From Janthinobacterium sp. CG3 (GTDB lineage Bacteria; Pseudomonadota; Gammaproteobacteria; Burkholderiales; Burkholderiaceae_D), in assembly GCF_000344615.1 (NCBI RefSeq), contig NZ_KB467824.1:2723963-2787962 (forward strand): a DNA stretch of 64,000 bases, written 5' to 3'. Positions 36,343 through 47,113 of the stretch are shown here, in pieces. The first letter of the stretch is position 1; the number at the start of each line of letters is the position of its first letter. Position numbers and translations under genes: made by a program. Under the pieces are notes generated by a model. That model was not told the DNA's origin and did not search any database. It worked only from the letters and a program-made list of their open reading frames with translations.

Positions 36343-36566
36343 CGGTATCTCGGTGTGGGTAGAAAGCCATGTTAATTCAACCATTGATCAATGGCAACCA
36401 TTTTACGGGCGCACGGGGTCGGCATGAGATCAAGCCCGGCCATTCTATCCGAATCTATCCGTGGGAACATTTTTATTCTAGCAATATCCTAGCAGTTTTT
36501 ACATGCTGTTGCGCAAGTGCCGCGTCGGCTGCGGCGGCGCACGCCGTTGCGCGACCAGGTGATCTT

Positions 36567-36671
36567 ACATGCCGGCGCCGTACTCGACGGCGAATTTGCT
36601 CAAAACGGCCTGCCCTTCGATGCCCAGCTTGCGCTTGATGTTCAGACCGTGCGTTTCGACCGTGCGCCTCG
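36567..36671 (-). pseudogene. LuxR-type response regulator, C-terminal HTH fragment
   Basis: About 34 codons read SRRTVETHGLNIKRKLGIEGQAV and then a short end GAGM, which is the recognition helix and tail of a NarL/LuxR-type regulator. Everything upstream of the HTH core is missing. At its broken end it meets the CstA fragment of the other strand. Confidence 0.65.
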
Positions 36672-36940
36672 ACGCCAACGCGCGCATCGGCTTCCTGGCG
36701 CACGCGCGGAAATACGCGGCGGCGCTGGACCGGGGCGCACTGCTGGCGCCGGCCAAGTCGCTCGCGCAAATGCGGCAAATCATCTTCAACGACTACCTCG
36801 ACGCCTCGCTGGCCGGCTTCTTCATGCTGGTCGTGCTCAGCGTACTGTTCTTCGGCGCGCGCACCGTGCTGGCGGCGCGCGCCCAGGCGGCGCCGAGGGC
36901 CAGGGAAAGCGCGTTCCAGGCGATGCCGGCGGCGCCATGA
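36669..36940 (+). pseudogene. CstA-like carbon starvation protein, C-terminal fragment
   Basis: About 90 codons correspond to the end of a CstA peptide transporter: ARIGFLAHARKYAAALDRG, LAPAKSLAQMRQIIFNDYLDASLAGFFMLV with the last membrane helix, and a closing FQAMPAAP. The roughly 600 preceding residues are missing. Its stop overlaps the ATG of a ybdD-like gene, as in intact cstA-ybdD operons, which supports the identification. Confidence 0.75.
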
Positions 36941-37083
36941 TGTTCGACGACATCGCCAAGGCCGGCCGCTACCTGGGCCAAAGCGCGCGGCTGATGGTCG
37001 GCCTGCCGGCCTTGAGTAAAACCCGCGATATCGAGACCCGGCCCCGGCGTTGTTGCGCCGCCCTTGCTTGCGCGCATAGTTGA
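36937..37083 (+). pseudogene. YbdD/YjiX-like protein, truncated
   Basis: The start MMFDDIAKAGRYLGQSARLMVGLP is that of the YbdD/YjiX family, which follows cstA. The conserved continuation (a YxxYVxHMR-type stretch and the ending with YEEFFRER) is missing; an unrelated 24-residue tail reaches a stop at 37083. A full-length family member has about 65 residues; this has 48. Together with the CstA and LuxR pieces it forms a 0.5-kb scar. Confidence 0.65.
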
Positions 37084-37286
37084 CGCGCCTCAATGCCGCG
37101 CCCGGCGTTCCCGCCTATATTTTCCCTACGGCGACGCTGTCGTTGCGCCCGCCACCTTCCCCACCCACCGCCTTACCCACGGCTTGCCTATCATGGAGAT
37201 TTCGCGCCACCATTGCTTCTTGACGTCCCGCCGGTCGCGCCGGCCACCCGCGCTATCGGCCGCCGGCAGCGAACCGCAGGCCGCCC

Positions 37287-40187
37287 ATGCATAAATTCGA
37301 CCGCTCCAGCATCAGCCAGAAGCTCACGCTGTTTTCCATGTTGTCGACCGGCGGCGCGCTGTTGCTGGTGTTTATCGCCTTCGCGCTGGCCTCGATGCTC
37401 AGCTACAAGGGCAGCGAGCGCCGGCAGTTGCTGTCGCTGGCCGGGGTGATCGGCGCCAGCAATACCAAGGCGCTGCTGACGAAGGACCGCAAGCAGGCCC
37501 AGCAAAGCCTGCAGGCGCTCAGCATCAAGGACGAAATTGCGCGCGCCGCGCTGTTCGACGTCAACGGCAGCCCGTTCGCCCGCTACCAGGCCGGCGCCGA
37601 CGAGCCGCCGGAGCTGGCGCCGCTGGACGCCCAGTTGCAGGAGCAGCTCCAGTTGGCGCCGGTGATCATCAGCGCCGACACGGGGCCGTTCTGGGCGCCG
37701 GTGATCCGCCTGTACCGGCCCGTCAGGAACCTCGACGACGCCGTCGTCGGCACCGTCATGCTGGAGGCCGACCTGAGCGATATCTGGCGCAGCCTGATGA
37801 CCCAGCTGAGCGCGATCGCCGGCGCCACCCTGCTGGCGTTTGCCGGCGCGCTGCTGCTGACGGGGCGCTTTCGCAACATCATCACCGAGCCGATCACCAA
37901 GCTGATCAACGCGGCGCAAAAGGTCACCGACAGCCACACGTATACCCACCGCATCGCGCACCGCCGCAGCGACGAGCTGGGCACGCTGATCGACAGCTTC
38001 AACGCCATGCTGGCGCAAATCGAGAGCCGCGACGCCACCCTGGCCAACTACCGCGACCAGCTTGAGCGCCAGGTCGGCGTGCGCACCGAGCAGCTGGAAA
38101 AGGCCAAGAACGCGGCCGAGGCGGCCAGCCACGCCAAGAGCGCCTTCCTGGCCACGATGAGCCACGAGATCCGCACGCCGATGAACGGCGTGCTGGGCAT
38201 GACCGAGCTGCTGCTGGGCAGCGAACTTTCCGAGCAGCAGCGCCACTACACCACGGCCGTCAAGCGCTCCGGCGAGAACCTCTTGGTGATCATCAACGAC
38301 ATCCTCGATTTTTCCAAGATCGAGGCCGGCAAGCTCACCGTCGAATACATCCACTTCAATTTCCGCGAGCTGCTCGACGACGTCGAGTACGTGTTTACGC
38401 CGCAGGCCCAGGCCAAGGGCCTGCGCCTCGAATTCGCCATCGCCAACGACATCCCGCTGGCCATTTGCGGCGACCCGAACCGGCTGCGCCAGGTGCTGGT
38501 GAACCTGCTCGGCAACGCCGTCAAGTTCACCGACCGCGGCAACATCACCGTCAAGGTCCGCGTCACCGCCGAGGACGGCCAGAGCGTCGGCCTGCGCGTC
38601 GAGGTGCACGACAGCGGCGTCGGCGTCTCCAGCGAGGCGCAAAAACACATCTTCAACTCGTTCTCGCAAGCCGACGGCTCGACCACGCGCAAGCACGGCG
38701 GCACCGGCCTGGGCTTGGCGATTTCGAAGCAATTGATCGAACTGATGGGCGGAAAAATCGGTATCGACAATGCGTTAACGCAAGGGTCGGTCTTTTGGTT
38801 CACGGTAAATTTCGATAAGCGCCGCGTCGACTTCGACGATCCGTCATTCAACCAGAAAGCCACCCAGGGATTACGCGCCTTGATCGTCGATGAAAACCCG
38901 GCCAGCCGGGCGGTGCTCGAACGCCAGTTGAGCAGCTGGCGCATGGTCTGCGACTGCGCCGCCTCGGCCACCGACTGCCTGCGGATGCTCGACGCCGCGG
39001 CGCGCCGCGGCCAGCCGTACGCGGTCGCGCTGCTCGACATGGAGCTGTCGCGCACCAGCGGGCTGGCGCTGGCCGCCACCATCAAGGCCGACCCCGCCGT
39101 CGCCGCCGTCAAGCTGCTGCTGCTGAGCAGCGACGCCGGCGCCGCCGACACGGTGCAGCGGCGCGAGGCCGGCGTTGCCTTCCAACTGATCAAGCCGCCC
39201 CGCGAATACGACTTGTACGAATGCATCGTCACGCCGCTGCGCGCCAGCGAGGGCGCGCGCGTGAACGCCGCGCACGCGCAGCGCCCGCTGGCCGCGCGCC
39301 AGCGCCGCAAGGTCTTGCTGGCCGAGGACAACCCGGTCAACGTCGAGGTGGCGATGGCGATGCTCGAGGGCCTCGGCCTCGACGTCGTCTGCGCCCGCGA
39401 CGGCGCCGAGGCGCTCAGCGCGGTCCAGGCCGAGGACTTCGACCTGGTTCTGATGGATTGCCAGATGCCGGTCATGGACGGCTTCGCCGCCACCGCCGAG
39501 ATCCGCCGCCTCGACCAGATGAGCGGACGCGCCTGCGGGCTGCCGATCCTGGCGATCACCGCCAACGCCCTGCACGGCGACCGCGAGGCTTGCCTGGCGG
39601 CCGGCATGGACGACTACCTGAGCAAGCCGTTCACCCAGCATGAGCTGGGCCAGACCATCGGCCGCTGGATCGCGCTGCCGCGCGCGGCCACCGTGCACCA
39701 CGACGAGGCCGCCGTAGCGGCGCCGCCCGCCAGGGCCGCCGCCGCGCCGCCGCCGACGACGACGCCGGTGCCGGCGCCGACGACGACGGTGCCGACGACG
39801 GCGCCGGCCGCCGCCAGCGCCGCCGCGCACGGCGCCAACATCAACCGGCGCGCGCTCGACAACATCCGCGCGCTCAGCACCACCAGCGGCAACGCGCTGG
39901 TGCAGCGCGTGATCCACGCCTACGTCGACGACACGCCGCAGCATTTCCAGACGCTGCGCGCGGCCATCCGCGAACTCGACACCGGCATTATCCGCAAGGC
40001 CGCCCACAGCCTCAAGTCGAGCAGCGCCAACGTCGGCGCCGACGGGCTGGCGCACCTGTGCAAGGAGATGGAAAAACTCGGCCGCACCGACAGCACCGAA
40101 GGGGCGTCGGACATGCTGACCGACATGGAGCAGGAGTTTCAGGCGGTGCGGCACTCGCTCAGTGCCCTACTTGAAAAGGAAACCTAA
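37287..40187 (+). CDS. BarA-like hybrid sensor kinase with two receivers and an HPt domain
   Basis: A 966-residue protein. Membrane helix 1 (about 17-38), a periplasmic sensor (40-170) and helix 2 (172-192) are followed by HAMP (193-250), a coiled coil, HisKA with phospho-His in [11 protein letters not shown] (about 290), HATPase (about 395-515, [18 protein letters not shown]), REC1 (about 525-640, weaker), REC2 (about 672-790, [17 protein letters not shown]), an Ala/Pro/Thr-rich linker (about 800-850) and HPt with [15 protein letters not shown] (about 905). A full internal phosphorelay is present. It is followed after 1 base by a REC-GGDEF-EAL gene, its probable output. Confidence 0.9.
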   Translation: MHKFDRSSISQKLTLFSMLSTGGALLLVFIAFALASMLSYKGSERRQLLSLAGVIGASNTKALLTKDRKQAQQSLQALSIKDEIARAALFDVNGSPFARYQAGADEPPELAPLDAQLQEQLQLAPVIISADTGPFWAPVIRLYRPVRNLDDAVVGTVMLEADLSDIWRSLMTQLSAIAGATLLAFAGALLLTGRFRNIITEPITKLINAAQKVTDSHTYTHRIAHRRSDELGTLIDSFNAMLAQIESRDATLANYRDQLERQVGVRTEQLEKAKNAAEAASHAKSAFLATMSHEIRTPMNGVLGMTELLLGSELSEQQRHYTTAVKRSGENLLVIINDILDFSKIEAGKLTVEYIHFNFRELLDDVEYVFTPQAQAKGLRLEFAIANDIPLAICGDPNRLRQVLVNLLGNAVKFTDRGNITVKVRVTAEDGQSVGLRVEVHDSGVGVSSEAQKHIFNSFSQADGSTTRKHGGTGLGLAISKQLIELMGGKIGIDNALTQGSVFWFTVNFDKRRVDFDDPSFNQKATQGLRALIVDENPASRAVLERQLSSWRMVCDCAASATDCLRMLDAAARRGQPYAVALLDMELSRTSGLALAATIKADPAVAAVKLLLLSSDAGAADTVQRREAGVAFQLIKPPREYDLYECIVTPLRASEGARVNAAHAQRPLAARQRRKVLLAEDNPVNVEVAMAMLEGLGLDVVCARDGAEALSAVQAEDFDLVLMDCQMPVMDGFAATAEIRRLDQMSGRACGLPILAITANALHGDREACLAAGMDDYLSKPFTQHELGQTIGRWIALPRAATVHHDEAAVAAPPARAAAAPPPTTTPVPAPTTTVPTTAPAAASAAAHGANINRRALDNIRALSTTSGNALVQRVIHAYVDDTPQHFQTLRAAIRELDTGIIRKAAHSLKSSSANVGADGLAHLCKEMEKLGRTDSTEGASDMLTDMEQEFQAVRHSLSALLEKET

Positions 40188-40188
40188 G

Positions 40189-42318
40189 ATGGCAGCGCCC
40201 CTCCTCCCCAAACGCGGCGTGGTGCTGGTCGCCGACGACGATCCGGTGATGCGCCTGCTGATGCTGGAAATGCTGAGCCAGGTCGGCCTGGACGCCATCG
40301 AGGCCTGCGACGGCCTCGAGGCGCTGGCCCGGTACAAGAGCATGGCGCCGGACCTGATCCTGCTCGACGTCGACATGCCGGCGCTGGACGGTTTCGCCGT
40401 GTGCCGCGAAATTCGCCGGCTGGAAACGGACAGCGTGGTGCCGATCATCATGGTCACCGGCGGCGACGAACTCGAATCGGTGACCCACGCCTACGAGGTG
40501 GGCGCCACCGACTTCGTCTCGAAACCGATCAACTGGCCCATCCTCGGCCACCGCGTGCTGTACGTGCTGCGCGCCAGCGACGCCATTGCCCGCCTGCGCA
40601 TCGCCGACGCCCACAACCGCGCCGTGCTGGCGGCCATCCCCGACACCTTTTTCCGCCTGAACCGGGACGGCGTCTACCTCGACTACGAGCAGGGCCACGA
40701 CGCCAGCGCGGTGTTCTCGGCGGCCGGCTGCGTCGGCAAGCACATCAGCGAAGTGCTGCCGGCCGACATCGCCGAGCGCCTGATGCAGCAAATGCACGCG
40801 GTGCTCGACAGCCAGCACATCCGTTCCGCCGACTACGAACTGACGCGGCAGGACGGCACGCTGCACTTCGAAACCCGCCTGGTGACCACCGGCAGCGACC
40901 AGGTGCTCGGCCTGGTGCGCGACATCAGCGAGCGCAAGCGCACCGAGGAACAGATCCGCCGCCTGGCCTACTGCGACAGCCTGACCGGCATCCCGAACCG
41001 CCAAGCCTTCCTGGAAACGCTGGAGCGCGAGCTGGCCCGCTCCAAGGCCGCCGACAAGAAATTCGCCGTGTTGTTCATGGACCTGGACGCCTTCAAGCGC
41101 ATCAACGACACGCTCGGCCACAACGTCGGCGACCTGCTGCTGCAGGCGGTCTCGGAGCGGCTGCGCGACACCATCCGGCCGCGCGACCTGGTCGCGCGCA
41201 ACGAGCAGGACAACAACCTGGCGCGCCTGGGCGGCGACGAGTTCACCATCCTGATCCCCGACCTGGAGCGGGTCGAAAACGCGCTCAACGTGGCGCACCG
41301 CGTCAAGGAGGCGATGCGCCGCTCCTTCCTCATCGACGACCACGAAATCTTCGTCACCGCCAGCATCGGCATTTCGCTGTATCCGCAGGACGGCGACGAC
41401 TGCACCTCGCTGCTGAAGTACGCCGACACGGCGATGTACCACGCGAAGAACTGCGGCAAGAACAACGCCAAGCTGTACAGCTCCTCGCTGACGATGCAGA
41501 TCATGAGCCACGTCAAGCTCGAGGTGGGTTTGCGCAAGGCGCTGAAAAACGACGAGCTGTACCTGCTATACCAGCCGCAGATCGACGTGCAGAGCGCGCA
41601 AATCGTCGGCGTCGAGGCGCTGGTGCGCTGGCGCCACCCCGAGCACGGCATCATCTCGCCGAACGACTTCATCCCGCTGGCCGAGGATACCGGCCTGATC
41701 GTGCCGATCGGCGAATGGGTGCTGCGCACCGCCTGCCTGCAGGCGAAGAGCTGGCAAAGGAACGGCAAGCGGGCGCTGCGCATGGCGGTGAACCTGTCGG
41801 CCAAACAATTCAAGGACGAGAACCTGACGCAGATCGTCATGTCGGCGCTGGCCGACACCGGGCTCGACGCGCGCTTGCTGGAACTCGAACTGACCGAGGG
41901 CACGCTGATGGACGACGCCAGGGCCACCCTGGTGACGCTGGAGCAGCTGCGGGCGATCGGCGTGTACCTGTCGATCGACGACTTCGGCACCGGCTACTCG
42001 TCGATGAACTACCTGAAGCGCTTCGACGTGCGCGCGCTAAAGATCGACAAAAGCTTCATCAGCGGCCTGCCGCAGGATTCGGAGAACGCCGCCATCACCC
42101 GCGCCATCATCGCCATGGCGCACGGGCTGCGCATGGTGGTGGTGGCCGAGGGCGTCGAAACGGACGAGCAACTGCAACTGCTCGAGCAATACGGCTGCGA
42201 CATGGTGCAGGGCTACTTCCTGGGGCATCCGTTGCCGCACGAATCGATCACCCTGATGCTCAACAACCAGGCGGCGTTGACGGCGGCGCCGCAGCTGAAC
42301 CTGTGGGGCCAGGTTTAA
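40189..42318 (+). CDS. REC-PAS-GGDEF-EAL response regulator
   Basis: A 709-residue protein. REC (about 9-125) has ADDDP, the phospho-Asp in [13 protein letters not shown] and the Lys in SKPI. PAS (about 138-245) and GGDEF (about 258-425) follow, the latter with [10 protein letters not shown] and a 10-residue insert before it. EAL (about 440-690) has [41 protein letters not shown] and AEGVET. The start at 40189 has AAGGAA upstream, inside the end of the kinase gene. It probably turns the kinase signal into cyclic-di-GMP synthesis or hydrolysis. Confidence 0.92.
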   Translation: MAAPLLPKRGVVLVADDDPVMRLLMLEMLSQVGLDAIEACDGLEALARYKSMAPDLILLDVDMPALDGFAVCREIRRLETDSVVPIIMVTGGDELESVTHAYEVGATDFVSKPINWPILGHRVLYVLRASDAIARLRIADAHNRAVLAAIPDTFFRLNRDGVYLDYEQGHDASAVFSAAGCVGKHISEVLPADIAERLMQQMHAVLDSQHIRSADYELTRQDGTLHFETRLVTTGSDQVLGLVRDISERKRTEEQIRRLAYCDSLTGIPNRQAFLETLERELARSKAADKKFAVLFMDLDAFKRINDTLGHNVGDLLLQAVSERLRDTIRPRDLVARNEQDNNLARLGGDEFTILIPDLERVENALNVAHRVKEAMRRSFLIDDHEIFVTASIGISLYPQDGDDCTSLLKYADTAMYHAKNCGKNNAKLYSSSLTMQIMSHVKLEVGLRKALKNDELYLLYQPQIDVQSAQIVGVEALVRWRHPEHGIISPNDFIPLAEDTGLIVPIGEWVLRTACLQAKSWQRNGKRALRMAVNLSAKQFKDENLTQIVMSALADTGLDARLLELELTEGTLMDDARATLVTLEQLRAIGVYLSIDDFGTGYSSMNYLKRFDVRALKIDKSFISGLPQDSENAAITRAIIAMAHGLRMVVVAEGVETDEQLQLLEQYGCDMVQGYFLGHPLPHESITLMLNNQAALTAAPQLNLWGQV

Positions 42319-42345
42319 GGGCGACGATGAAGTCAGCCGGGTTTC

Positions 42346-42390
42346 GCAGGTCGGGTTAGCCCATCGGGCCAATCCGGCCCGCGACACGGC
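42346..42390. repeat. Dispersed repeat (REP-like), partial copy
   Basis: It contains GCAGGTCGGGTTAGCCCATC, sharing the AGGTCGGGTTAGCC core with the unit at 5755. It lies between two convergent genes. The opposite end is not preserved. Confidence 0.5.
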
Positions 42391-42398
42391 GCGGCGAC

Positions 42399-43631
42399 TT
42401 ACAACACCCCATCGCGGCGCAACTCGGCCACGGCGGCCTCGTCATAGCCCAAACCGCGCAGCACCTCGTCGTTGTGCTGGCCCAGCTCCGGTCCCAGCCA
42501 TTTGGTGCGGCCCGGCGTCTCCGACAGTTTCGGCGTGATCGCCGGCAGCTTGACCGGCGTGCCGTCGGCGAAGTGGTGCTGCTCGAACATCTCGCGCGCC
42601 AGGAACTGCGGGTCGCTCATCATGTCGCGCACCGAGTAGATTTTCCCGGCCGGCACGTCGGCCGCCTTCAGCACCGCCAGCGCGCTGTCGATGTCGCGCC
42701 CGGCGCACCAGGCGCCGATGGCCTCGTCGATCTCGGCGGTGCGCGCGACCCGGCCGTCGTTGCGCGCCAGTTGCGCGTCGCCGGCCAGGTCGATGCGGCC
42801 GATGGCCAGCATCAGGCGCTTGAAGATGGCGTCGCCGTTGCCGGCGATGACGATGTTCTCGCCGTCGCCGGTGGTGTAGGTGTTCGACGGCACGATGCCC
42901 GGCAGCGCGCCGCCGGTGCGCTCGCGCACCACGCCGGCGTGGTCGAATTCCGGCACCAGCGACTCCATCATGTTGAAGACCGCCTCGTACAGCGCGACGT
43001 CGACCATCTGCCCCTGCCCGCCCGGGTTGCCGGCGGCCATGCGCCCGCCGGTGGCGTCGCGGTGGCGCAGCGCCATCATCGCGCCGATGACGCCGTGCAA
43101 CGCCGCCACCGAGTCGCCGATCGAGACGCCGACGCGCACCGGCGGCCGGTCCGCATGGCCCGACACGTAGCGCAGCCCGCCCATCGATTCGCCGATGGCG
43201 CCAAAGCCCGGCAAGTCCTTCATCGGCCCGGTCTGGCCGAAACCGGACAGGCGCACCATGATCAACGAGGGATTTTCCAGCTTCAACTGCTGGTAGCCGA
43301 GTTCCCACTTCTCCAGCACGCCGGGCCGGTAGTTTTCAATGATGATGTCGGCGTCCAGCGCCAGGCGCCGGGCGATGGCGCGGCCGCGGGCGTCCTTTAA
43401 ATTCAAGGTCAGGCTTTTCTTGTTGCGCGCCTGCACCGACCACCACAGCGAGGTGCCGTCCTTGAGCACGCGCCAGTGGCGGATCGGGTCGCCGCCCTCG
43501 GGCGCCTCGATCTTGATCACCTCGGCGCCGAACTCGGCCAGCATGCGGGCGCAGAACGGCCCGGCGATCAGGGTGCCCAGCTCCAAGACCTTGATGCCCG
43601 TCAGCGGGCCGGCCGAATTCTTTTTTTCCAT
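42399..43631 (-). CDS. CaiB/BaiF family CoA transferase
   Basis: A 410-residue family III CoA transferase. Opening LTGIKVLELGTLIAGPFCARMLAEFGAEVIKIEAPEGGDPIR is diagnostic. ARNKKSLTLNLKDARGR and SGFGQTGPMKDLPGFGAIGESMGGLR follow, then the catalytic Asp in GQGQMVDVALYEAV (about residue 185). It transfers CoA between organic acids; the substrate cannot be told. It starts 7 bases after recR, so it rides on the dnaX-ybaB-recR operon. Confidence 0.92.
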   Translation of the reverse strand: MEKKNSAGPLTGIKVLELGTLIAGPFCARMLAEFGAEVIKIEAPEGGDPIRHWRVLKDGTSLWWSVQARNKKSLTLNLKDARGRAIARRLALDADIIIENYRPGVLEKWELGYQQLKLENPSLIMVRLSGFGQTGPMKDLPGFGAIGESMGGLRYVSGHADRPPVRVGVSIGDSVAALHGVIGAMMALRHRDATGGRMAAGNPGGQGQMVDVALYEAVFNMMESLVPEFDHAGVVRERTGGALPGIVPSNTYTTGDGENIVIAGNGDAIFKRLMLAIGRIDLAGDAQLARNDGRVARTAEIDEAIGAWCAGRDIDSALAVLKAADVPAGKIYSVRDMMSDPQFLAREMFEQHHFADGTPVKLPAITPKLSETPGRTKWLGPELGQHNDEVLRGLGYDEAAVAELRRDGVL

Positions 43632-43638
43632 GGATGTT

Positions 43639-44229
43639 TTAAGTGCTTCTGCGGTCGAGCATCGCGCGCGCGATGGTGCCCGCGTCGACGTATTCCAGTT
43701 CCCCGCCGACCGGCACGCCACGCGCCAGACGACTGACGCGCAGCCCGCGCGCCTTCAGCATTTCGCTGATGTAATGCGCGGTGGCTTCGCCCTCGTTGGT
43801 GAAGTTGGTGGCCAGCACCACCTCGCCGACGACGCCGTCGTTGGCGCGGGCCAGCAGTTTTTCCAGGTGGATGTCCTTCGGCCCGATGCCGTCCAGCGGC
43901 GACAGGCGTCCCATCAGCACGAAGTACAGGCCCTTGTAGGTGAGCGTCTGCTCGATCATCAACTGGTCGGCGGGCGTTTCCACCACGCATAGCAGGCGCT
44001 TGTCGCGCTCGCCGTCGAGGCAGTTCTCGCACACCTCGTGTTCGGTGAAGGTGTTGCACAAGGCGCAGTGGTGCACCGCGTCGACCGCCTGGAACAGCGC
44101 GCGCGACAGCATGGCGGCGCCCTCGCGGTCGTGCTGCAACAGGTGGAAGGCCATCCGCTGCGCCGACTTGGGGCCGACGCCGGGCAGGCGCCGCAACGCC
44201 TCGGTCAAGAACTCGAGCGCCTTAGACAT
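43639..44229 (-). CDS. recR: Recombination protein RecR
   Basis: A 196-residue protein of standard length. HhH motif [20 protein letters not shown] (about 13-32), C4 zinc finger CALC...CENC (about 55-70) and a Toprim domain (about 80-175: [49 protein letters not shown]) are present. RecR works with RecO and RecF to load RecA at gaps. It follows ybaB in the usual dnaX-ybaB-recR order. Confidence 0.97.
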   Translation of the reverse strand: MSKALEFLTEALRRLPGVGPKSAQRMAFHLLQHDREGAAMLSRALFQAVDAVHHCALCNTFTEHEVCENCLDGERDKRLLCVVETPADQLMIEQTLTYKGLYFVLMGRLSPLDGIGPKDIHLEKLLARANDGVVGEVVLATNFTNEGEATAHYISEMLKARGLRVSRLARGVPVGGELEYVDAGTIARAMLDRRST

Positions 44230-44268
44230 GGCTGAGGCGACCCCGCGCGCGCTGCGTCGTGGTGTGCA

Positions 44269-44595
44269 TCAGAATGGCATTTTGAAGCCGGCAGGCAAGT
44301 TCATGCCGCCGGTCAGGCCGCCCATTTTCTCGGCCGAGGTGGCTTCCGCCTTGCGCACGGCGTCGTTGAAGGCGGCGGCGACCAGGTCTTCCAGCATGTC
44401 CTTGTCGTCGGCCAGCAGCGACGGGTCGATCGAGACGCGCTTGACGTCGTTTTTGCAGGTCATGACGATCTTCACCAAGCCGGCGCCGGACTGGCCTTCG
44501 ACTTCCACCAGCGCCAGTTGGTCTTGCGCCTTCTTCATATTGTCTTGCATCGTCTGCGCTTGCTTCATCAGGCCTGCCAATTGGTTTTTCATCAT
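44269..44595 (-). CDS. ybaB: YbaB/EbfC family nucleoid-associated protein
   Basis: A 108-residue protein with the family helix [26 protein letters not shown], the central strand region ([32 protein letters not shown]) and a Gly/Met/Pro-rich C-terminus. It binds DNA as a dimer. It lies between dnaX and recR. Confidence 0.95.
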   Translation of the reverse strand: MMKNQLAGLMKQAQTMQDNMKKAQDQLALVEVEGQSGAGLVKIVMTCKNDVKRVSIDPSLLADDKDMLEDLVAAAFNDAVRKAEATSAEKMGGLTGGMNLPAGFKMPF

Positions 44596-44637
44596 GATGG
44601 TGTGCTCCGTAAGGTTGGATAGATTGAAATTATTTAA

Positions 44638-46944
44638 TTAGTGCGGCGGCGCCGCGGGCGCCGGCGTGATCGAGCCCGGCACAACGGTGGCGTTGAAGTC
44701 GCGCATCATGCTTTGCACAAAAGGATCGTGTTCAATGGTGTCCTCGGCTTCGCGCTGGCAGGCTTCGCGGTGCGCCTGCGCCTCGGCGCTGGCCGTGTGC
44801 CAGACCGCGCCCAGTTCGGTGTCGACGCCGACCTTGCGCTGGAAGCGCTCGCTCAAGGCGGCGGCCAGCTTCTCGACGTTGGCCGGGCTGCGCCAGGTAT
44901 CGATCGGCACGCGCAGACGGAACAGCGTGCTGTGGCCGTCGTGCTGGCATTCGATCAGTTCGGCTTGCACCGCCAGTTGCTGGGCCACGCCGCGCAGCGG
45001 CAGCACGGCCGCCACGGCCGGCCAATCGCCGTCCCATTCCAGGCCGGGCACCGGCACCAGCACATACGGCGCGCGCTGCGCCGGCGCCGGAACGGCTTGC
45101 CGCGCCGCCACCGGGGCGGCTTCGGCCGGCGCGCTCTGCACGGCCGCCGAGGCGCTGTCGTCGGAAAATTCGGTAACCCAGGGCGGCAAGTCGTCATCCG
45201 GCTCGGCCTGCTGCTGCTGCGGCGCAACCTGGCGCACCGGCGCGGCAACCTCAGCCGCGGCGTCCCTTACCGCCACCGCGGGCGCGTCGTCCCATGGCGC
45301 GGGGGCTTTCTGCGCCGTCGCCGGCGGCGGCATCGGCCGCGCGGGGGCGGGTTGCGCCGACGCGGCGGCCGGAGCCCGCATAACGGACGGGGACGGGGAC
45401 GGGGCCGGGGCCGGGGCGGCTGGCGCCGGAGCCGGAGCGGCCGCCGGCGGTGGCGCCGAGCGGCCGCCGCCGTTGCCTTTGGATGCGGCGCGGGCCGCCA
45501 ACAGCGCGGCGTCGAGCGCGGCGCGCGCCGCACTGGCCGGCGTCGACGGTGCGGCGGCCGGGGCCGCCTGCGTGACTGGGGTAACAGGGGCGGCCGGCGC
45601 TGGCACGGCGGCTGGACGCGCCGCCAGCGCGGCCGGCGCAACGCGCGCCGGCGGCACAGCGCCGCGGGCCAGCGTGGCGGCGGCCGCGGCCACCACGGCC
45701 GGCGGCGTCACGGCGGCGTGGCTGGCGACGGCGTTCGACGCCGCCCTCGCGGGCGCGGCGGCGACGGCGGCGCGCGCCGCGCCAGCCGGATTACCCATAG
45801 GCCGCGTGGCGGCCGGCGTCGCCGGCAAGCCCTCGGCGCCGCCTATGCCCGGCCGGAAGGCGAGCATGCGCAGCAGGGTCATCGAAAAACCGGCGTACTC
45901 GTCGGGCGCCAGGCCCAATTCATTGCGGCCATGCACGGCGATCTGGTAATACAGTTGCACTTCCTCGGCGTCGAAGGCGGCGGCCAGACGCACGATGTCG
46001 GCATACTCGGGCAAGTCGGCCGGCAACGCCGCCGGCACGGTTTGCGCCAGCGCGATCCGGTGCAACAAGGTGCCCAGGTCTTGCAGGGCGCCGTTGTACG
46101 ACAGGCTGCGGGTGGCCATTTCGTCGGCCACGGCCAGCAAGTCGGTGCCGTCCTGGCGCGCCAGCGCGTCGAGCAGGCGGATCAGGAAAGTCTGGTCGAG
46201 CGCGCCCAGCATGCCCTGCACCGCGTCCAGCGTCACTTCGCCGGCGGCGTAGGCGATCGCCTGGTCGGTCAGCGACAGCGCGTCGCGCATCGAACCGTGC
46301 GCGCCCTGGGCCAGCAGGCGCAGCGCCGGCTGTTCGAAGGCGATGCCCTCCTGCCCCAGAATGTTGTCGAGGTGGCTGATGATGTGGCCGGGCGGCATTT
46401 GCTTCAAGTTGAACTGGAGGCAGCGCGACAGCACCGTCACCGGAATCTTTTGCGGATCGGTGGTGGCCAGGATGAACTTGACGTGCTCGGGCGGCTCCTC
46501 CAGCGTCTTCAGCATCGAATTGAAGGCGTGATTGGTGAGCATGTGCACCTCATCGATCATATACACCTTGAAACGGGCGTTGGACGGCGCGTACACGGCC
46601 TGTTCCAGCAACTGCGCCATTTCATCGACGCCGCGGTTCGACGCCGCGTCCATCTCTATATAGTCAACGAAGCGGCCGGCGTCGATCGCGGTGCAGGCTT
46701 CGCATACGCCGCAGGGCTGGGCGGTGATGCCGCCGTTGCCGTCCGGGCCGATGCAATTGAGCGATTTGGCCAGGATGCGCGACAGGGTGGTCTTGCCGAC
46801 CCCGCGCGTGCCGGTGAACAAATAGGCGTGGTGCAGGCGTCCGCTATGCAGCGCGTGCGTCAGGGCGCGCACGACGTGTTCCTGGCCGACGAGCGTTTCG
46901 AAATTTTTGGGGCGGTATTTACGGGCGAGGACTTGATAGGACAT
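44638..46944 (-). CDS. dnaX: DNA polymerase III subunits gamma/tau
   Basis: A 768-residue clamp-loader ATPase. Walker A GTRGVGKTTLSRIL (about 45), zinc-binding Cys cluster (CIGPDGN...CGVCEAC, about 64-87), Walker B YMIDEVHML (about 127) and sensor motifs are intact. Residues 375-625 form an Ala/Pro-rich low-complexity linker, longer than in E. coli, followed by the tau C-terminal domain V that contacts the polymerase alpha subunit. I saw no A AAA AAG slippage site, so a gamma form made by frameshifting is not supported. Confidence 0.96.
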   Translation of the reverse strand: MSYQVLARKYRPKNFETLVGQEHVVRALTHALHSGRLHHAYLFTGTRGVGKTTLSRILAKSLNCIGPDGNGGITAQPCGVCEACTAIDAGRFVDYIEMDAASNRGVDEMAQLLEQAVYAPSNARFKVYMIDEVHMLTNHAFNSMLKTLEEPPEHVKFILATTDPQKIPVTVLSRCLQFNLKQMPPGHIISHLDNILGQEGIAFEQPALRLLAQGAHGSMRDALSLTDQAIAYAAGEVTLDAVQGMLGALDQTFLIRLLDALARQDGTDLLAVADEMATRSLSYNGALQDLGTLLHRIALAQTVPAALPADLPEYADIVRLAAAFDAEEVQLYYQIAVHGRNELGLAPDEYAGFSMTLLRMLAFRPGIGGAEGLPATPAATRPMGNPAGAARAAVAAAPARAASNAVASHAAVTPPAVVAAAAATLARGAVPPARVAPAALAARPAAVPAPAAPVTPVTQAAPAAAPSTPASAARAALDAALLAARAASKGNGGGRSAPPPAAAPAPAPAAPAPAPSPSPSVMRAPAAASAQPAPARPMPPPATAQKAPAPWDDAPAVAVRDAAAEVAAPVRQVAPQQQQAEPDDDLPPWVTEFSDDSASAAVQSAPAEAAPVAARQAVPAPAQRAPYVLVPVPGLEWDGDWPAVAAVLPLRGVAQQLAVQAELIECQHDGHSTLFRLRVPIDTWRSPANVEKLAAALSERFQRKVGVDTELGAVWHTASAEAQAHREACQREAEDTIEHDPFVQSMMRDFNATVVPGSITPAPAAPPH

Positions 46945-47113
46945 GCTGGGATTTTACCGTAGATAGCGGATGGAGCGGTTAATCCTGCGCTGGCCGCGCG
47001 CAGGAGCCCTGGTGGTAGCGGCTGCAAAGAGCGAATTGTAACAAGGTGTGCCGCAATTTGGGGAAAGCAGAGGTCTCCGCTACACTTTGTTTTTTCCTTA
47101 ACATTCCAAAAAA

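Noticed and set aside
44638..46944. Programmed frameshift in dnaX
   Set aside because: No A AAA AAG-type slippage site followed by a hairpin was found, so only the full tau form is supported.
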